Assembly: GCF_000968685.2 (NCBI RefSeq)
Contig: NZ_LAKD02000109.1
Location: 1 to 53,618 of the forward strand
Source: Streptomyces antioxidans
Lineage (GTDB): Bacteria > Actinomycetota > Actinomycetes > Streptomycetales > Streptomycetaceae
Direction: 5' to 3'
DNA: 53,618 bases
Shown: piece by piece, positions 40,595-47,922 of the stretch
Numbering within the stretch: the first letter of the stretch is position 1
How the letters are laid out: every line of letters begins with the position of its first letter
The notes under the pieces: model-generated
Seen by the model: the letters and a program-made list of their open reading frames with translations, nothing else
Told to the model about the DNA's origin: nothing
The model's database searches: none
Translations under genes and position numbers: made by a program

Positions 40595-41335
40595 TCAGGC
40601 CCGGCCTTCCGTGAAGCTGTAGCAGGGCAGCGGGCCGGTGAGCCGCAGCTCGACCCGGTCGCGGTGGGTGGCCGCGAGGCGTTCCACGGCGCCCTCGAAC
40701 CGCCGCTGCCCGCGCCGGTCCAGCAGGAACGAGGCGTTGAGCACGCATCCCTCGACCTCCGGGCAGTGCACCGTGGCGTCCGCCACGGCCGAGAGCTCGG
40801 CGAGCACCGTGGCCGCGGCGGTCGCCGCCCTGCGCTTCAGCCCGCGCGCCACGGCCTCGCCGAGCCGCACACTGGCCTCGTACCCCGGGGCCCGGTGCGC
40901 GGCGGTGCGCAACCGGCTCACCTCCGGGTCCTCCCGTACCAGCGGGCCCAGGCCGGCCTCGGTGGGCAGCGCCTTGAGGTTCATCTCGACCCGCCCGTCG
41001 ACGCGTTCGAGCGCGGCCAGGCAGTCGTTCTGGGTGCCCAGCAGCTGCCGCCGCACCGACTCCTCGTCGGGGGCGACCATCCCGAAGCGCATCGGCAGCA
41101 CCGGCCCGTCCCGCCCCAGCGTCAGGGCGAGGTCCTGGTGGGCGAGGAGGTCGCGGCGCTTGGCGCGCAGCCGGGCCGGAGCGTCGCTGATCACCGCGGC
41201 CAGCGCGCCGGCCCGGAGGGTACGGACCGGGGCGGGCCGCTCGCCCACCCCGGTGCGGCCCGGCGGCACGGCGTGGGAGGCGCGGACGACGCCGTAGACG
41301 TAGACGCTCCGGGACGTGCTCGCGGGCGCGGTCAT
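40595..41335 (-). CDS. gvpF: gas vesicle protein GvpF (GvpL/GvpF family)
   Basis: A 246-residue GvpF. Begins with the beta-strand VYVYGVVRASH; LAAVISDAPARLRAKRRDLL (LxAHQ follows), PVLPMRFGMVAPDEESVRRQ (the conserved PMRFGT-type motif), GRVEMNLKA and VLNASFLLDR are all present, ending in PLPCYSFTE. It is the closer match of the two F/L paralogues to canonical GvpF, which binds GvpA as a chaperone. ATG at 41335; 3 nt from gvpA. Confidence 0.94.
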   Translation of the reverse strand: MTAPASTSRSVYVYGVVRASHAVPPGRTGVGERPAPVRTLRAGALAAVISDAPARLRAKRRDLLAHQDLALTLGRDGPVLPMRFGMVAPDEESVRRQLLGTQNDCLAALERVDGRVEMNLKALPTEAGLGPLVREDPEVSRLRTAAHRAPGYEASVRLGEAVARGLKRRAATAAATVLAELSAVADATVHCPEVEGCVLNASFLLDRRGQRRFEGAVERLAATHRDRVELRLTGPLPCYSFTEGRA

Positions 41336-41338
41336 GGA

Positions 41339-41818
41339 TCAGTCCTCCTCGGAAGGCTCGGCACGGCGGCGGGTGGACGCGGTGCGCCGCCGGGGGCGGC
41401 TCTCCCGCTCCTCCCGCTCCTCTTCCTCCTCGTCGTCATCGGCCCCGACGGCCCGCTTGACCTTCTCGCCCACGCCCGCCACCGCCTTCTTGGTCTTCTT
41501 CTTGCCGAGGCCCGTGGCCATCCGCCCGGCCGGGCTCCCGCCGCCGCTCGCGACCCCGCCCAGCAGCTCGGGAACCGTCGTACTGCTGCGGTCGAATTCG
41601 AGGTCCACGCGATTGCAGGCTTCGGCGAAGCGGAGGTAGGTGTCCACGCTGGCGACCACGATCCGGGCGTCGATCTTCAGGATCTCGATGCCGACGAGGG
41701 AGACCCGGATGAAGACGTCGATCACCATGCCCCGGTCGAGGATGAGTTCCAGACAGTCGTAGAGGGTGCCGGTCCGCTGGACGCAGACGACCTCTTCCGT
41801 ATAGGTGCCAGTGGGCAT
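41339..41818 (-). CDS. gvpA: gas vesicle structural protein GvpA, long C-terminal tail
   Basis: A 159-residue main shell protein. The conserved GvpA core is TLYDCLELILDRGMVIDVFI, then RVSLVGIEILKIDARIVVAS and VDTYLRFAEACNRV (about 18-72). Classic GvpA is about 70-75 residues. Here a further 85 residues follow, first Gly/Lys-rich and then an acidic run (DDDEEEEEREERE) and an Arg-rich end. Such a tail could coat the vesicle outside or may be specific to streptomycetes. ATG at 41818 has AAAGGA upstream. It precedes gvpF. Confidence 0.94.
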   Translation of the reverse strand: MPTGTYTEEVVCVQRTGTLYDCLELILDRGMVIDVFIRVSLVGIEILKIDARIVVASVDTYLRFAEACNRVDLEFDRSSTTVPELLGGVASGGGSPAGRMATGLGKKKTKKAVAGVGEKVKRAVGADDDEEEEEREERESRPRRRTASTRRRAEPSEED

Positions 41819-41856
41819 CTCGGGGCGTCCTTTCGGCGGTCGTCTCGGCGGTTGTC

Positions 41857-42168
41857 TCAGCAGTCGTCGGCCGCACCGCGCCGGTAGCGGCGGACCCTCC
41901 GGTATTCCTGGAGCTCGCCCCGCCCATCGATGCGCACCTCGTACGTGGCCAGCAGGCTGGTGGTGTCGGGGATCCGGGCGACCTCGAGGACGTCCACGCT
42001 GACCAGCCAGCCGTCCTCGTGGCGGGCCACACCGCTGACGCCCTCTGGCTCATGGACGATCAGTGAGGCGAGCTGTTCGCACGCGTGCCGGGCGGCCTCG
42101 GCCGGTCTGGGCGACCGGGGGCGCGGGCTCGTCTTGGTGGTCGATGGGCGCGGGTCTCGCTCTGCCAT
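41857..42168 (-). CDS. gvpO: gas vesicle protein GvpO
   Basis: A 103-residue GvpO, first gene of the cluster. A basic Pro/Ser N-terminus leads to AARHACEQLASLIVHEPEGV, WLVSVDVLEVARIPDTTSLL and ATYEVRIDGRGELQEYRRV, RRYRRG, the family pattern. GvpO is essential for vesicle formation in haloarchaea and is implicated in regulation. ATG at 42168 (or 42174, two codons earlier) has no clear Shine-Dalgarno sequence. The promoter should lie in the 219-bp gap shared with the divergent lipoprotein gene. Confidence 0.9.
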   Translation of the reverse strand: MAERDPRPSTTKTSPRPRSPRPAEAARHACEQLASLIVHEPEGVSGVARHEDGWLVSVDVLEVARIPDTTSLLATYEVRIDGRGELQEYRRVRRYRRGAADDC

Positions 42169-42297
42169 GTGCATCAGTGTGGTCACAGGGCGTGCCCGGG
42201 CGCCTGCCGTGATGGGCCATACGGCATACGGCCGCCGTGCGGGCCCAGTTATCTCCGGTGCAGTCGAACTGATCCGGGAATGGGTCAGGAATCGCTG

Positions 42298-42312
42298 GTT
42301 CCGCAGCGGAAC
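42298..42312. promoter_or_regulatory. palindrome in the gvp/lipoprotein divergent region
   Basis: GTTCCGC-a-GCGGAAC is a perfect 7-bp inverted repeat around a single central base. It is a candidate operator for the gas vesicle operon or the MmpS-like gene. Confidence 0.45.
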
Positions 42313-42330
42313 GCATGTGAAGATGACTCC

Positions 42331-42361
42331 CGGCCGATTGCCCATCATTGCTCATCGGCCG
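42331..42361 (+). promoter_or_regulatory. inverted repeat upstream of the MmpS-like gene
   Basis: CGGCCGAT (42331-42338) and ATCGGCCG (42354-42361) are exact complements separated by 15 bases, ending 26 bp before the lipoprotein ATG. It could be an operator or leader stem. Confidence 0.45.
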
Positions 42362-42387
42362 TGGCTGGAAAATACCGTTGGGGAATA

Positions 42388-42807
42388 ATGCGTACACATA
42401 AGGCCGTGGCCTGTCTGGCCATCGCGGTAGCACTGTTGGCGGGCTGCTCCGACAATGGCGACACGAAAAAAGCCGACGACGACGGCATGGTGACCGTCGA
42501 ATTCAAGGTGACGGGGGATTCACCGGCGAGCGTCTACGTTCCCGGTATCAATTCGAGTCTGTATACCGGCGCCAAGAAGAGCGGCGGGGATGCCGACCTG
42601 GACCTCGAAAACGTCAAGACGCCGTGGTCGAAGAAGTTCAAGGTGAAGCCCGGGAGGTCGCTGTCGTTGCAGGCGGGTTCCGCGGAGCCGAAGAAGGAAA
42701 TCGGCTGCCAGATATTCGTCAACGGGAAGCTCAAGGACGAGGAGACGAAGAAGAACAAGCCCGGCAGTACCCTCACCGCCGGGTGCTCGAGCACGACCTC
42801 GGGCTGA
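42388..42807 (+). CDS. MmpS-like lipoprotein
   Basis: A 139-residue lipoprotein. Signal peptide with lipobox LLAGC (Cys at about 20) and a hydrophobic stretch ACLAIAVALLAG; the mature part follows a charged linker. The domain VTVEFKVTGDSPASVYVPGI, LENVKTPWSKKF and IGCQIFVNGKL, ending in a second Cys, fits the MmpS (Mycobacterium membrane protein small) fold. MmpS proteins assist MmpL exporters, but no MmpL gene is in this window. ATG at 42388 follows GGGGAA. Its 3' end has GGGCTGA repeated three times, one copy being the stop codon. Confidence 0.85.
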   Translation: MRTHKAVACLAIAVALLAGCSDNGDTKKADDDGMVTVEFKVTGDSPASVYVPGINSSLYTGAKKSGGDADLDLENVKTPWSKKFKVKPGRSLSLQAGSAEPKKEIGCQIFVNGKLKDEETKKNKPGSTLTAGCSSTTSG

Positions 42808-42824
42808 TCGGGGCTGACCAGGGC

Positions 42825-42849
42825 GGCGCCCCGGGCTGACCGGGGCGCC
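42825..42849 (+). terminator. terminator after the MmpS-like gene
   Basis: GGCGCCCCGG (42825-42834) pairs perfectly with CCGGGGCGCC (42840-42849) around a GCTGA loop, 18 nt after the stop. Confidence 0.75.
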
Positions 42850-43022
42850 CCCAGGCGGGGCAGGGCGCGGCCCAGGCGGGGCGGGGCGTGGTCCACAGAC
42901 GCGTGGGCGGAGCGGCGGACCGGCGGACGTTGTCCGCGGGTGGCCGTACTCTGGAAGACCCCCGGCCCGTGACACGTGTCGGGTCGTTCGCGTTGTCCGC
43001 CTCCGGGATGGAATACCCCTTT

Positions 43023-46000
43023 ATGAGCCTCACCGGTCTGCTCGACGCCGTCGTAAGGGACCCCGCGCTCGCCGAGGCGGTGCGCGGCGCCGCCGACGGC
43101 CATCGCCCCCACGTCGATCTGGTCGGCCCGCCCGCCGCCCGCCCGTTCGCCATCGCCGCGCTGGCGCGCTCCGCGAGCCGACCCGTGCTCGCGATGACGG
43201 CCACCGGCCGGGAGGCGGAGGACCTGGCGGCGGCGCTGCGCTCGCTGATGCCGTCAGGCCATGAAAACGCAGTGGTGGAGTACCCGTCCTGGGAGACGCT
43301 GCCGCACGAGCGGCTCTCCCCGCGCTCGGACACCGTGGGGCGGCGCCTCGCGGTGCTGCGCAGGCTGGCCCATCCGAGCCCGGACGACCCGGCGGCCGGT
43401 CCCGTCTCCGTCGTCGTCGCGCCCGTGCGGTCCGTGCTCCAGCCGCAGGTCAAGGGGCTCGGCGACCTGGAGCCCGTAAGCCTGCGGGCCGGGCAGACCG
43501 CCGATCTGGAGGAGATCGTGGACGGGCTCGTGGCCGCCGCGTACTCCCGGGTCGAACTGGTCGAGAAGCGCGGTGAGTTCGCCGTGCGCGGCGGCATCCT
43601 GGACGTCTTCCCGCCGACCGAGGAGCATCCGCTCCGGATCGAGTTCTGGGGCGACGACATCGAGGAGATCCGCTACTTCAAGGTGGCCGACCAGCGCTCC
43701 CTGGAGGTCGCCGAGCACGGGCTCTGGGCCCCGCCCTGCCGGGAGCTGCTGCTGACCGAGGACGTACGGGAGCGGGCCGCGGCCCTCGCCGAGGCCCATC
43801 CCGAGCTGGGCGAGCTGCTGGGCAAGATCGCCGAGGGGATCGCGGTCGAGGGCATGGAGTCCCTGGCCCCCGTCCTGGTGGACGAGATGGAGCTGGTGCT
43901 GGACGTCCTCCCGGCGGGCAGCATGACGGTCGTCTGCGAGCCGGAGCGGGTGCGCACCCGGGCGGCGGACCTGGTGGCCACCAGCCAGGAGTTCCTGCAG
44001 GCGTCCTGGGCGGCCACCGCCGGGGGAGGGGAGGCCCCGATCGACGTCGGCGCGGCCTCCCTGTGGAGCATCGCGGACGTCCGCGACCACGCCCGTGAGC
44101 TGGGCATGATGTGGTGGTCGGTGAGCCCCTTCGCGGCCGACGAGGACCTGGACGCGGACACGGTCAAGCTGGGCATGCGCGCCACCGAGAGCTACCGCGG
44201 GGACACCGCCCGGGCGCTGGCCGACACCAAGGGCTGGCTCGCCGACGGCTGGCGCACGGTCTATGTGACCGAGGGCCACGGCCCCGCCTCCCGCACCGTC
44301 GAGGTGCTGAGCGGCGAGGGGATCGCGGCCCGGCTGGACGGCGACCTCACCGAGATCAAGCCGTCCGTGGTGCACGTGGCCTGCGGCTCGATCGACTACG
44401 GCTTCGTCGACCCGGGCCTGAAGCTGGCCGTGCTGACCGAGACCGACCTGTCCGGGCAGAAGGCCGCGGGCAAGGACGGGGCGCGGATGCCCGCGCGCCG
44501 CCGTAAGACCATCGATCCGCTCACCCTCGAGGCGGGCGACTTCATCGTCCACGAGCAGCACGGCGTGGGCCGCTACATCGAGATGGTGCAGCGCACCGTC
44601 CAGGGCGCCACCCGCGAGTATCTGGTGGTGGAGTACGCCCCGGCCAAGCGCGGCCAGCCCGGCGACCGGCTCTTCGTGCCCACCGACCAGCTGGAGCAGG
44701 TCACCAAGTACGTGGGCGGTGAGGCGCCGACCCTGCACCGGCTCGGCGGCGCCGACTGGACCAAGACCAAGGCGCGCGCCAAGAAGGCCGTCAAGGAGAT
44801 CGCCGCCGACCTGATCAAGCTCTACTCGGCCCGGATGGCCGCGCCCGGCCACGCCTTCGGCGCGGACACCCCCTGGCAGCGTGAGCTGGAGGACGCGTTC
44901 CCTTACGCGGAGACCCCCGACCAGCTCACCACCATCGCCGAGGTCAAGGAGGACATGGAGAAGTCGGTTCCGATGGACCGGCTGATCTGCGGCGACGTCG
45001 GCTATGGCAAGACCGAGATCGCGGTCCGCGCCGCCTTCAAGGCGGTCCAGGACGGCAAGCAGGTGGCGGTGCTGGTGCCCACGACCCTGCTGGTGCAGCA
45101 GCACTTCGGCACCTTCGGCGAGCGGTACGGCCAGTTCCCCGTCAACGTCAGGGCGCTCTCCCGCTTCCAGACCGACACCGAGGCCAAGGCGGTGCTCGAG
45201 GGGCTGCGGGACGGCTCGGTCGACATCGTCATCGGCACCCACCGGCTCTTCTCCTCCGAAACCAAGTTCAAGGACCTGGGCCTGGTCATCGTGGACGAGG
45301 AGCAGCGCTTCGGCGTCGAGCACAAGGAGCAGCTGAAGAAGCTCCGCGCCAATGTGGACGTGCTGACCATGTCCGCCACGCCCATCCCGCGCACCCTGGA
45401 GATGGCGGTCACCGGCATCCGCGAGATGTCCACGATCACCACCCCGCCGGAGGAGCGCCATCCGGTGCTGACCTTCGTCGGTCCGTACGAGCAGAAGCAG
45501 ATCGGCGCGGCGATCCGGCGTGAGCTGCTGCGCGAGGGCCAGGTCTTCTACATCCACAACCGGGTGGAGTCCATCGACCGGGCCGCCGCCCGGCTGCGCG
45601 AGATCGTCCCCGAGGCGCGGATCGCCACCGCTCACGGGCAGATGTCGGAGAACGCGCTGGAGCAGGTGGTGGTCGACTTCTGGGAGAAGGAGTTCGACGT
45701 GCTGGTCTCCACGACCATCGTCGAGTCCGGGATCGACATCTCCAACGCCAACACCCTGATCGTGGAGCGCGGCGACAACTTCGGCCTGTCCCAGCTGCAC
45801 CAGCTGCGCGGCCGGGTAGGCCGTGGCCGCGAGCGCGGTTACGCGTACTTCCTCTACCCGCCCGAGAAGCCGCTCACCGAGACCGCCCATGAGCGGCTGG
45901 CCACGATCGCCCAGCACACCGAGATGGGCGCGGGCATGTATGTGGCGATGAAGGACCTGGAGATCCGCGGCGCGGGCAATCTGCTCGGCGGCGAGCAGTC

Positions 46001-46568
46001 CGGCCATATCGCGGGGGTCGGCTTCGACCTCTACGTCCGGATGGTCGGCGAGGCCGTCGCCGACTTCCGGGCCTCGATCGAGGCGGGCGAGGGCGAGCCC
46101 GCGGAGGCGCCCCTGGAGGTCAAGATCGAGCTTCCGGTCGACGCGCACGTTCCGCACGACTACGCCCCCGGTGAGCGGCTGCGCCTCCAGGCGTACCGGG
46201 CGATCGCCTCCGCCACCAGCGAGGACGACATCCGCGCCGTCCGCGAGGAGCTGACCGACCGCTACGGCAAGCTCCCCGAGCCGGTGGAGAACCTCCTCCT
46301 GGTCGCCGGTCTGCGCCTGCTGGCCCGCGCCTGCGGCGTCTCGGACATCACCCTCCAGGGCTCCAACATCCGCTTCTCCCCGGTGGAGCTCCGCGAATCC
46401 CAGGAGCTGCGCCTCAAGCGCCTCCACCAGCGCTCGGTCATCAAACCGGCCACCAAGCAGGTCCTGGTGCCCCGCCCGGCCACCGCCCGCATCGGCGGAA
46501 AGCCGCTGGTGGGGCGGGAGCTACTGGCGTGGACGGGGGAGTTCCTGACGTCGATCCTGGGGTCGTGA
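43023..46568 (+). CDS. mfd: transcription-repair coupling factor Mfd
   Basis: Removes stalled RNA polymerase at DNA lesions and recruits UvrA. The 1181-residue product is full length. It has the UvrB-like N-terminal modules (about 1-360), the RNA-polymerase interaction domain around FIVHEQHGVGRYIEM (about 500-570), and the RecG-like helicase. In the helicase, Walker A is GDVGYGKTEIA (about 657), motif II is DEEQRFG (about 758), and motif VI is QLRGRVGRG. The TRCF C-terminal domain completes it. ATG at 43023 was chosen because YxxMSLTGLLD is the conserved family start; earlier in-frame codons at 42888 lie in the terminator. The stop codon is inside a tandem repeat. Confidence 0.97.
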   Translation: MSLTGLLDAVVRDPALAEAVRGAADGHRPHVDLVGPPAARPFAIAALARSASRPVLAMTATGREAEDLAAALRSLMPSGHENAVVEYPSWETLPHERLSPRSDTVGRRLAVLRRLAHPSPDDPAAGPVSVVVAPVRSVLQPQVKGLGDLEPVSLRAGQTADLEEIVDGLVAAAYSRVELVEKRGEFAVRGGILDVFPPTEEHPLRIEFWGDDIEEIRYFKVADQRSLEVAEHGLWAPPCRELLLTEDVRERAAALAEAHPELGELLGKIAEGIAVEGMESLAPVLVDEMELVLDVLPAGSMTVVCEPERVRTRAADLVATSQEFLQASWAATAGGGEAPIDVGAASLWSIADVRDHARELGMMWWSVSPFAADEDLDADTVKLGMRATESYRGDTARALADTKGWLADGWRTVYVTEGHGPASRTVEVLSGEGIAARLDGDLTEIKPSVVHVACGSIDYGFVDPGLKLAVLTETDLSGQKAAGKDGARMPARRRKTIDPLTLEAGDFIVHEQHGVGRYIEMVQRTVQGATREYLVVEYAPAKRGQPGDRLFVPTDQLEQVTKYVGGEAPTLHRLGGADWTKTKARAKKAVKEIAADLIKLYSARMAAPGHAFGADTPWQRELEDAFPYAETPDQLTTIAEVKEDMEKSVPMDRLICGDVGYGKTEIAVRAAFKAVQDGKQVAVLVPTTLLVQQHFGTFGERYGQFPVNVRALSRFQTDTEAKAVLEGLRDGSVDIVIGTHRLFSSETKFKDLGLVIVDEEQRFGVEHKEQLKKLRANVDVLTMSATPIPRTLEMAVTGIREMSTITTPPEERHPVLTFVGPYEQKQIGAAIRRELLREGQVFYIHNRVESIDRAAARLREIVPEARIATAHGQMSENALEQVVVDFWEKEFDVLVSTTIVESGIDISNANTLIVERGDNFGLSQLHQLRGRVGRGRERGYAYFLYPPEKPLTETAHERLATIAQHTEMGAGMYVAMKDLEIRGAGNLLGGEQSGHIAGVGFDLYVRMVGEAVADFRASIEAGEGEPAEAPLEVKIELPVDAHVPHDYAPGERLRLQAYRAIASATSEDDIRAVREELTDRYGKLPEPVENLLLVAGLRLLARACGVSDITLQGSNIRFSPVELRESQELRLKRLHQRSVIKPATKQVLVPRPATARIGGKPLVGRELLAWTGEFLTSILGS

Positions 46569-46655
46569 GGGCGGTGGCCGGGTCGTGAGGTCGGCGCTTG
46601 GGGCAGCGTGAGGTCGGTGCCGGAGGCGTGAGGTCGGTGCCGGGGGCGTGAGGGT
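46565..46655 (+). repeat. five degenerate 20-bp repeats spanning the mfd stop codon
   Basis: GTGAGGTCGGTGC-like cores begin at 46565, 46585, 46608, 46628 and 46648 (spacings 20, 23, 20, 20). The TGA of the first is the mfd stop. No coding function is apparent downstream. Confidence 0.85.
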
Positions 46656-46774
46656 GATCGCGGCACGCCCGGTGCCGGTGCTCGTGGACCGGTCGCCGGG
46701 CGGAGCCGCGGCGCATGCCCCGACCGCCGCGCGATGACCGTGCCATGGTGTGCGAACCGGCGACGCCGTCGGGC

Positions 46775-47119
46775 TCAGACGATGCGGATCTGTTGATCGT
46801 CGACTTCGAGCACCAGGGTCAGCCGTGCCCCCAGGGCCTGCGCATAGGCGCGCATCGCCGTGAGATCCACCGACTTGCCCTGCTCCAGCTGGGAGACGCG
46901 GGCTTGGGTGATGCCGAGCTGGGCGGCGGCCTGCTGCTGGGTGAGCCCCCGCTCCCTCCGCAGCCGCTGCAGGTGATGGCCCAGTAGGTGGGCCTCCTGC
47001 TGGAGACGTGCGGCCTCCTTCCGTGCCGCCCACTCCGCCCCGCCCACCTCGGGGTGGGCCTCGCGACGGATCCGCTCGCCACTCCTCTTGACCTCGTCCC
47101 ACGAGGTGAAACCGTTCAT
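46775..47119 (-). CDS. XRE-family antitoxin (HigA/type II-like)
   Basis: A 114-residue Cro/CI-type DNA-binding protein. The helix-turn-helix is at about 50-100: LQRLRRERGLTQQQAAAQLG then ITQARVSQLEQGKSVDLTAM and YAQALGARL. The N-terminal about 45 residues are a charged helix likely to contact the toxin. ATG at 47119 overlaps the toxin stop (ATGA). The toxin gene comes first, as in HigBA-type loci. It is expected to neutralise the toxin and repress the operon at the palindromes upstream. Confidence 0.92.
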   Translation of the reverse strand: MNGFTSWDEVKRSGERIRREAHPEVGGAEWAARKEAARLQQEAHLLGHHLQRLRRERGLTQQQAAAQLGITQARVSQLEQGKSVDLTAMRAYAQALGARLTLVLEVDDQQIRIV

Positions 47120-47487
47120 TCCGCCGCCTTCTCCTTGTGGTCGAGGCACTGCCGGCAGCGCTCCTCGGTGAGTGGGACGGCGATGTCGTACCAGCGTCGC
47201 CAGTTGCCCGCCTTGCCGCCCGCCACGACGAGGACGCACTCCCGGTCGGGGTCGAAGACGAAGGGGATGCGGATTCCGGTCCGGCCGGCCGCACCCGGGC
47301 GTAAATCCTTGAGGTTCCCCATCGAGCTGCCGTGGATCACATCGGCCATGGGACGGCCGAGGCTCGGGCCTATGGCCGCCAGCAGCTCGATGGCCTGCTC
47401 CACCGAGTCGGCCGAATGCGGATCGTGAGCACATAGGGCGAGGAACCAGTCGGCCACCTCGTCATGGATGTTGATTGACCACGCCAC
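47116..47487 (-). CDS. RelE/HigB-superfamily toxin
   Basis: A 123-residue toxin of the phage-derived Gp49/HigB-like RelE fold. Pattern: INIHDEVADWFLAL start, ELLAAIGPSLGRPMADVIHG, MGNLKDLRPG, then the core strands IRIPFVFDPDRECVLVVAGG and KAGNWRRWYDIAV. Expected to cleave mRNA on the ribosome. The start is GTG at 47487. A TATACT hexamer ends only five bases before it, so the transcript is probably leaderless. It overlaps the antitoxin gene by 4 nt. Confidence 0.92.
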   Translation of the reverse strand: MAWSINIHDEVADWFLALCAHDPHSADSVEQAIELLAAIGPSLGRPMADVIHGSSMGNLKDLRPGAAGRTGIRIPFVFDPDRECVLVVAGGKAGNWRRWYDIAVPLTEERCRQCLDHKEKAAE

Positions 47488-47492
47488 AAGCG

Positions 47493-47523
47493 AGTATAAG
47501 CAGCTGCTTGTAGAAGCGCGCTT
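47493..47523 (-). promoter_or_regulatory. toxin-antitoxin promoter with two palindromic operators
   Basis: On the minus strand the -10 is TATACT (47498-47493), five bases before the GTG. AAGCAGCTGCTT (47498-47509) is a perfect palindrome, extended to 18 bp with one mismatch pair. AAGCGCGCTT (47514-47523) is a second one in the -35 area. These are likely antitoxin binding sites. Confidence 0.65.
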
Positions 47524-47922
47524 TTATAAGGCCTTCTCATTCCCCCGAACGGGGTGGGCCTGTCCGTGCCGGTTTCAAGGGAGGGAGGGGCTGGCCACGC
47601 GCGACACCCCCGTCGTCGCGCGGGGCCGGCCCCGGCTTATGGGCCCGGCGGGGCGGCCGGGCCGGATGCGGTGCCGTGCGGGTGGGGAGAACGCGCGGTC
47701 AGCCCTCGGCGGGCGGCGGGGCTCGGCGCGACCCGTCCTGGCTTGTCCAGGACGATAGGCGCCCGCGGCGCCCGCGGCGAGGAACGATATGCACAGTGAG
47801 GACGCCGGGCGGTTCCCCTTCGAACGGTGAGTGCTCTAGTGAACGGCGTATACGGCGGTAAACGGGCGACGCGCGCGCGTCGCCCCCGCGGGCGTCGGCG
47901 CGTCCGAGCGTGGGTGCCCGGG
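47524..47922. other. non-coding region with hairpins between the TA operon and the PucR-type gene
   Basis: No gene is credible. It contains CGTCCTGG-cttgt-CCAGGACG (47734-47754) and a perfect 22-bp palindrome at 47864-47885, which lies 38 nt beyond the PucR-type stop and is its likely terminator. The rest is GC-rich low-complexity sequence. Confidence 0.55.
47864..47885 (-). terminator. terminator of the PucR-type gene
   Basis: A perfect 22-bp palindrome (GGGCGAC arms with a GCGC core) downstream of the 47923 stop. Confidence 0.6.

Noticed and set aside
43254..46427. 1057-codon minus-strand open frame across mfd
   Set aside because: Antisense shadow of mfd caused by third-position GC bias; no domain and no ribosome site.
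46565..46655. CRISPR-like array
   Set aside because: Units are head-to-tail and degenerate with no unique spacers, and there are no cas genes. The same holds for 50261-50300.
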